Shown: one piece after another, positions 59,023 through 64,000 of the stretch
Layout of the letters: each line of letters opens with the position of its first letter
How positions within the stretch are numbered: the first letter of the stretch is position 1
Assembly (NCBI RefSeq): GCF_017654505.1
Contig: NC_054549.1
Coordinates: 29,561,854 to 29,625,853 of the forward strand
Direction: 5' to 3'
DNA: 64,000 nt
From: Polyodon spathula
Taxonomy: Eukaryota; Chordata; Actinopteri; Acipenseriformes; Polyodontidae
Translations under genes and position numbers: made by a program
The notes under the pieces: model-generated
What the model was told of the DNA's origin: nothing
The model's input: only the letters and a program-made list of their open reading frames with translations
Databases searched by the model: none

Positions 59023-62000
59023 CACCACATGGCAAGAAATAGCAGAACAATTGGAAATTGATGGCACGTCATCTCTCTCTATTTCACTTTAATTTTAGTC
59101 AAAGTGACGGGGAGCACCGCACACTGGTTTTGTATTTCTGTAAAATGACGCTTCTTTGTTTTAATAATGTTGACCAATAATAACAGTCACATTAGATCTT
59201 TAGCAAGCCGGCGGTATTCCCCGAACTGTTTACTTTTTATAGTGTGTGGTGTACCCATACTCTATTTCTTTGTGTTTATTTATTTTATTTTGTCTCCACA
59301 AAAGGAGACAGTATTTACTTTTTATGACTGGATACAGTTTTTTTGTTGTTGTTTTGGTTTTCTTGTGTGTTTTTTTTTTTTTTTACTCGTGCTGTATTCG
59401 TGCAGTTCGCTTCGCTCCCGATGTGCATACTTTATTCGAATTTGCTTGCTCTCGCCGTTCGCGTCCGGTGTGCATAGCCCTTTAAAGCCAAGTGAACAAT
59501 AAATAATTTGTCGCATCTCCCTAATTATGAACTGACACTGTAACCAACTGCACTTGGTAGTTGCGAATGAATGAATGAATGAACGATCCGTTTCCAGTCA
59601 GAGGTCAGTCACGTTATACGACAGTGTTGAGTTATCCACTTGTGTTTTTAATAGTTTTTTATCCCTTCTGCACCAATAAATGTTGAGTTACGAGTAACGC
59701 GTAGTGTCGAATTAAAAAATTAAGAGGCAGAATGCATATTTTTTATATGGAGAAAATTTGGGACCAAGAATGTATGTCGAATTAAGGTTTAATTAAGTAA
59801 AGTTGTTTTTTTATTATTATTTTTAATTTGTAAGTCCAAACAGCTGTAATGCATGTTTTCACTGTTGATAGGAATTTACATTAAGAACAGTTACATTGCA
59901 TGCTAAATATTTCACAACAAGTTTCATACCACAGAATTTGTCAATACTGTTCGTAAATAACCAGCAACAAACTGCCTATCCTGAAATTTCAAAGTGTGTA
60001 TTGTAATGGCGATTCTCCGCTGCCAGAGGAGGCTATAAGCAGATGTGTAAACTGAACGTCACTCCAGTTGTAGCCAGTATTAAGGGAATTTGTTAGATAG
60101 TAAAGCTTGTCAGAAAAACGTCTAAAAGCAATCTTTAGCTGAGTATTTCTGGTCTGTTTGTCACGTTAGGACATTCCGGATAGCTATTACATTACACTGA
60201 TGAACACTTTAACTAACCATTGCCTTCCAAAGTTGAGATAAGAAAAGCCAAGAACAATTCTATCATAACAGGGCACCGTTATGTGTATTTTCCTTTAGTT
60301 CTTTGCGCTAATAGGTAAAAACACCTTTGTCTTCCCATATTAAATATTCAATATTCAATATTTAGTTCTAGCAGTAAATGCAAAGCCATTTAAAAAGTTA
60401 AGAAAATCGTGATAAAATATTTGGTATAATAATACATATAAAACATAAACAGCAATACAAACAGGAGATCTATATCCCACTCTATAATTTTAGTATGCTT
60501 TTATTAAAGCTTCGTATTTGTGGTAGAAAACACAATATATGGTTTTATGTTTTTTTTTTTCTCCACCTTTCGCTAACATCCAGAGAAATATATAGTCTAT
60601 GAATTTAGAATTGCAGCAAATGTTTTATTCAAAGATCCAGTGTCTTATAGTAAAAAAAGAATATTGGGTTTATTTCTTCTCTCCTTTATCTGACAGTTGG
60701 AGGAGCCATGGGATGTATGTGTTGCCAGTACAAACTATTTTCAGCTTCTAGTGTCTATACCAATGGACAGTGTTAGTTTTAGTTTTTATGTAGCAAAAAA
60801 TAACCACGGTAAGTGGCATTTTGGGATTTGCCCAGCAACTGTATATTAATAAAATAAAAAAAGTAGTAAAGCATAGTGGAAGTCACAATTACTTTGCTAA
60901 TTTGCCACTGTATGTGCGGTGTGCTGCATCACAATTAAGACACAGATGCATACGTGTGCCTAGTTCCTGTGTAAAAGTTCATACATGTGTTTTTGTGATT
61001 TCAGAGTATGAATGGCAACAAAAGCTGCATCGACACCCCAACATTTGTCTCCAAACCCTACTACCGAGTGGATCTCTTCAACAGAGCGATGAAGGGGGTC
61101 CTTCTGACTTCCATCCTGGTCACTCCCATTGAAGAGAAGACTGTGGCTCACCTGGGGACATCGGACGGGAGACTTTTCCAGGTAAAGATCTTCTGGCTGG
61201 GGACAAAGGAAAAGCAGTCTAGATAGAGGCAAGTACCTTCACGCAAGTACTTCTCAAATTAACAAGTTCTGCACGGTTACTTTGTCCCCATTCTTGTGGC
61301 AAATTTCCAACACTGTACAGTATGTAATTAAACCAAGGGCAGGTAGGAAAAATTTATGTATATACAGACTTTCTTCAAATAAAGGTTCAGGTTCTCAAGG
61401 TGAAAAAAAAAAAGCCTTTATTCTGATGGTTGGGCAGTTTTATCTGCTGAGTATTGACCTGACTGGACTTGTTTTAAGGCTGTGCTCCGCAGATCAGGCC
61501 CCATCCTCTTTGCTAACTATTCCCTCGATGAGAAGCACCCGGTGTCCTCCATTGCAGCAGAGCTTCCACCCGACCACCTGCTCTTTATAACCGGAAACAA
61601 GGTACATCGTCTTCTGTCCTCTTACACATTTTGTTTATTTAATATAGCGCTTACCAAATGGTCACACTTTCACTCTCGACCAAAACTCCTACTCTACCTC
61701 TTGTATTGATTGAATTTTGACATTACAACTAAAGACCGCTAATTTAAAGCCAGCAGGCAGACTCAAAACAGTATATACACTTTGTATATGTCTCTGGGAA
61801 TGTTTTGATTCACAAACATTAAACAATACAGTTGAGTGTCCTTACCCTGTTGGGTTGTAGGTTTTGCTCATCTTAACGATATCTCCAAAATTAACAGGTG
61901 ACTAAGGTCTCCAAAAGAGGACCAGGTTGTCAGCATTTCCTGTCTTGCAACAGGTGCTTGACAGCACCTGCGTTCATGAGCTGTGGCTGGTGTGAGGGAA

Positions 62001-64000
62001 CCTGTACCTGGAGGGAAGAGTGCACCACCCTGTGGACAGATAAATTCTGTGCACCTGTTATCACTGAGGTAACTAAGAAAAATTCAGAAAAAGAGATGCA
62101 TATTCTTTTTTACATTCTTTTTTATTTATTTATTTATTTAATTTTACAGCAGACAGAGTCATGTAAAGCAAGTACCTACAGCATTAAACAATTAGTTCAG
62201 GTAAAATGTATTATGACTATTCAGATGGCATATCAAAACTGATGTTAGTGAGCATATTGTATTGTCCTAATACTTAATTAATGACTAGCATATCCGTTAA
62301 ATCAATTGTCTTTTTCTAGGCAAGTTTCTTGGGTATATTTAATACTCAGAAAACAAATAGGCAAGAGTTGTTAACATTTAATGCAGAGACGGGAACATTT
62401 TATTAGTTGTGTGCACAATTACAACTGTAATATACTGTAGAACTATGGACATAATCAGGGTAAATGAATATTACTGTACAAAAACAGTATTCTGCACACC
62501 TGACTTGGATGGTTTTCCTTCTGCTCCTGCAGTTCTTCCCGAAGACAGCACCCCCTGATGGAGGGACAGAGCTGACACTCTGCGGGATGGAATTCCAGTT
62601 CCCACTAGGACCCTTAATCAAGGCCAGCACTCATCTGGTGAAGGTGGGAGAGAGAGACTGCAAAGTGCAGGTTGAGAAGAGTAGGGTAACCCAGTGAGTA
62701 ACTGCACCAAAGTACAGGCTTTCTTCCTTTCTTGTCTTGTATTTTAGACATAGAGCTACAATTAAAAGTTATTAAGTATGTTTAACTCTGCTTGCAATCA
62801 TTCCGAATGATTCAGTGTTCTGTATGGCTGCAATGTTAAGATTTGTATGCATTTGGCCATTTTGATTGCAGGTCCATTATGTTTTTCCTTGTTTACTGTA
62901 TGCATGGGATGAGTTTAATAACGTTGATGCTTGTGAATTTTATTGTTCATGAAATATATTTTTTGATATACAGTATGTATACATGTGAGTTTGGTTGCAT
63001 TGTTGGCTTATCCTCTAATTCTTTCCCTAGTCTGGTCTGCAGAATAGAGACTTCAGGAGCCGATGAGCTCTCAAAGCCTCTCGCCATCACGGTGAACATT
63101 AACAAAGGCCTTGTCAACGGGTCGTACTACGTCGAAGGCAAAGCAAAAATCAGCGGATTCACGTTCGTGGTAACTAACTTTGGTTTGTGTTACGGTTCAC
63201 AGAAGTCTAGAGCACAGGTATTCATGTAATAAGACTGTCTTAGTCACTGAGATAAGAACCCTCAGGAGGTTTCATATTGTTTCTGTCAATATGTTTCTGA
63301 CTGGGATTTTCTCCTCTTATCAGAAATGCAATGTCACTGGGATCCTGCCTGACTTTGGTCCCAAAGCAGGGGGTACCATGATCACTTTGACAGGGACTCA
63401 CCTTGATGCAGGCAATAGAAGGACAGTGACCATGAATGGGAAGGAGTGCTGCATCATAAGGTATGAGAAGTGACTCAGCAAGACAGCTTAGTAATTACGT
63501 TATGTTTAGCATTATTGTCATTACTGGTCTGGTGATGTCTAATATTTGCAAGTGACACTTTATGTACATGTGCGCCAGTAATGTTGTTAAAATATATTGT
63601 GCCTGGCATGGAAATGTTAATCTAAAGCTTTAGTATTATTATTCTATTAAATATTGTCCTAACTTTAAAGGCGAAAGGTCATGAGTTTAAATGCCTGTGT
63701 GGCTGTTGTCCTACTCAGACACTGTAAGAAATTGGTTTGGCAAAGTATGACTACAGTATCAACAAAGAAAGTGTGCAAATTAATTCCAGAAGGACTTGTA
63801 TTGTTTTAAACCAGATTGTTATGGTCTGCGTTTTTTAGTCTAACCCCCAGGAACACCAGCACTTCTTCGATAGTCTGTGTAACTCCAGCCATGGAAACTG
63901 TGCAGGAGGTTGTTCCAGAGGTGAAGATAGATGAAGCCCAGGTGCCGATATCCCAGTCGTTCAAATACAAAGAGAACCCCACTATAATAAAGGTCCTCCC
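52386..64000 (+). CDS. MST1R: MST1R (RON receptor tyrosine kinase), extracellular part; 3' end outside window
   Basis: Single-pass receptor for macrophage-stimulating protein, in the MET family. Eight coding exons: 52386-53603, 61005-61181, 61479-61601, 61898-62068, 62533-62693, 63031-63169, 63324-63460, 63839 to the window end; all phases agree. Domains in order: signal peptide, Sema domain (to about residue 505), PSI (about 511-560), IPT repeats thereafter. Recognisable blocks include [16 protein letters not shown] [12 protein letters not shown], the furin-type site KRRRR at residues 301-305, and the PSI core [11 protein letters not shown]...[13 protein letters not shown] at this position is typical of RON rather than MET, and synteny with MON1A agrees. 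The start at 52,386 is preferred over 52,347 because a pyrimidine tract and AG end right before it, suggesting a 5' non-coding exon. The remaining IPT, transmembrane and kinase exons lie past 64,000. Confidence 0.93.
54837..55041. mobile_element. non-autonomous hAT element (205 bp) with 8-bp target-site duplication
   Basis: The termini GGGTCTCCAACCCTGGTCCT (left) and, inverted, GGGTCTCCAACCCTAGTCCT (right) are nearly identical over about 25 bp. The right end gives the hAT-like CAG(G) terminal trinucleotide. Identical CCCTACAT octamers flank the element at 54,829-54,836 and 55,042-55,049, the duplication length of hAT transposition. No coding capacity. Confidence 0.85.
55163..55211. repeat. 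(CAC/CCT)n trinucleotide repeat
   Basis: A short CATCAC/CACCAC run passes into about 12 CCT units. Purine/pyrimidine asymmetric; in MST1R intron 1. Confidence 0.95.
58868..59092 (+). pseudogene. remnant MADF/Myb-like transposon gene
   Basis: A 74-codon open frame within the Harbinger-like element. Only the [13 protein letters not shown] segment resembles a MADF domain. The upstream helix is replaced by microsatellite-encoded Ile-Tyr repeats, and the domain stops short of its third helix, so it is non-functional. Confidence 0.45.
58950..59020. repeat. (AT)n microsatellite inside the Harbinger-like element
   Basis: About 35 AT units breaking the remnant MADF-like frame. It translates as Ile-Tyr repeats. 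Confidence 0.97.
59559..59584. repeat. (GAAT)n short tandem repeat
   Basis: About five GAAT units shortly after the Harbinger-like element. Confidence 0.85.
61005..61181 (+). CDS. MST1R: MST1R coding exon 2 (Sema domain)
   Basis: Acceptor GATTTCAG, donor GTAAAG. 59 codons including [20 protein letters not shown] and [14 protein letters not shown]. It aligns with human FSRVDLFNGLLGPVQVTALY and TVAHMGTMDGRILQ. Confidence 0.92.
61479..61601 (+). CDS. MST1R: MST1R coding exon 3 (end of Sema domain)
   Basis: Acceptor TTTTAAG, donor GTACAT. 41 codons: [20 protein letters not shown] and onwards to [14 protein letters not shown], matching human LGDHLLFASGDQ. Confidence 0.9.
61898..62068 (+). CDS. 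MST1R: MST1R coding exon 4 (PSI domain)
   Basis: Acceptor TTAACAG, donor GTAACT. 57 codons. The cysteine-rich PSI core [20 protein letters not shown] and GWCEGTC parallels human GCRHFLTCGRCLRAWHFMGC and GWCGNMC. Confidence 0.94.
62533..62693 (+). CDS. MST1R: MST1R coding exon 5 (IPT repeat 1)
   Basis: Acceptor CTCCTGCAG. It encodes [20 protein letters not shown] and then [20 protein letters not shown]. The donor is taken as GTGAGT at 62,694, because it gives phase 2 as the next exon needs; an upstream GTAACC at 62,685 is a weaker choice. Confidence 0.88.
63031..63169 (+). CDS. MST1R: MST1R coding exon 6 (IPT repeat 1 continued)
   Basis: Acceptor TTCCCTAG, donor GTAACT. It encodes [20 protein letters not shown] and ends KISGFTFV, comparable to human RGFSFMEP. 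Confidence 0.88.
63324..63460 (+). CDS. MST1R: MST1R coding exon 7 (IPT repeat 2)
   Basis: Acceptor CTTATCAG, donor GTATGA. It encodes [20 protein letters not shown] and then [10 protein letters not shown]...NGKECCII, the typical IPT start (human PLFGPRAGGTCLTLEG). Confidence 0.93.
63839..64000 (+). CDS. MST1R: MST1R coding exon 8, cut by the window end
   Basis: Acceptor TTTTTTAG. It encodes [20 protein letters not shown] and continues to [14 protein letters not shown], matching human FQYREDPVVLSISP. The frame is open at base 64,000, where IPT repeat 3 begins. Confidence 0.9.

Larger units (their letters stand above)
58709..59480 (+). mobile_element. PIF/Harbinger-like element with decayed MADF/Myb-like reading frame
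   Basis: The terminal inverted repeats GGGCTATGCACATCGGACTC (left) and, inverted, GGGCTATGCACACCGGACGC (right) match over 23 bp with two differences. TTTAA lies on both sides (58,704-58,708 and 59,481-59,485), compatible with the 3-bp TTA duplication of PIF/Harbinger. Internally an ATG at 58,868 opens a frame containing [13 protein letters not shown], similar to the MADF/Myb-like W-E-I-A motif of Harbinger accessory proteins. It is interrupted by an (AT)n tract and soon stops. No transposase. Confidence 0.65.
53604..61004. other. large MST1R intron 1
   Basis: A 7.4-kb intron inside the Sema-coding region with no further coding exons recognised. It holds a hAT element, a (TCC)n repeat and a Harbinger-like element. 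Confidence 0.8.

Overview
The window is vertebrate nuclear DNA, most likely from a ray-finned fish. The evidence is short exons with GT-AG splice sites, long introns, abundant AT and GT/CA microsatellites, and small fish-type DNA transposons (hAT-, PIF/Harbinger- and piggyBac-like). Three protein genes were reconstructed by reading exons in frame across matching splice phases. The gene order is RBM6 (minus) <- -> MON1A (plus) -> MST1R (plus, truncated by the window end). This is the same order and relative orientation as MST1R-MON1A-RBM6 on human 3p21.31. The general repeat style would suit a non-teleost fish such as a sturgeon or paddlefish, but that is a guess.

Region by region: 1-15.78 kb has no recognisable gene, only low-complexity DNA and a few stretches that look like possible conserved non-coding elements. 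15.78-36.56 kb is RBM6 on the minus strand: 22 coding exons give an uninterrupted 1263-residue model with an N-terminal RGRD-rich decapeptide region, two RRMs, an OCRE region and a C2H2 zinc finger. The RanBP2-type finger and the G-patch core known from human RBM6 were not found. 36.56-39.31 kb separates the divergently transcribed RBM6 and MON1A and holds promoter-like motifs. 39.31-45.2 kb is MON1A: five coding exons, 525 residues, and about 1.4 kb of 3' UTR ending in a cluster of AATAAA signals. 45.2-52.39 kb is intergenic, with a very long (AT)n(GT)n tract, a G38 homopolymer and a solo LTR with a 5-bp target-site duplication about 240 bp before the MST1R start codon. 52.39-64.0 kb carries the first eight coding exons of MST1R (RON receptor tyrosine kinase): Sema domain with a KRRRR furin-type site, PSI domain and IPT repeats. 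The transmembrane and kinase parts lie beyond the window.

The three genes are unrelated in function (RNA splicing, Rab7 activation on endosomes, receptor tyrosine kinase signalling). They sit together through conserved synteny, not as a pathway. The mobile elements with the best structural support are the solo LTR (51,489-52,150), a 205-bp hAT element with an 8-bp duplication (54,837-55,041) and a 772-bp PIF/Harbinger-like element with a decayed MADF/Myb-like reading frame (58,709-59,480). No novel multi-gene system was found.
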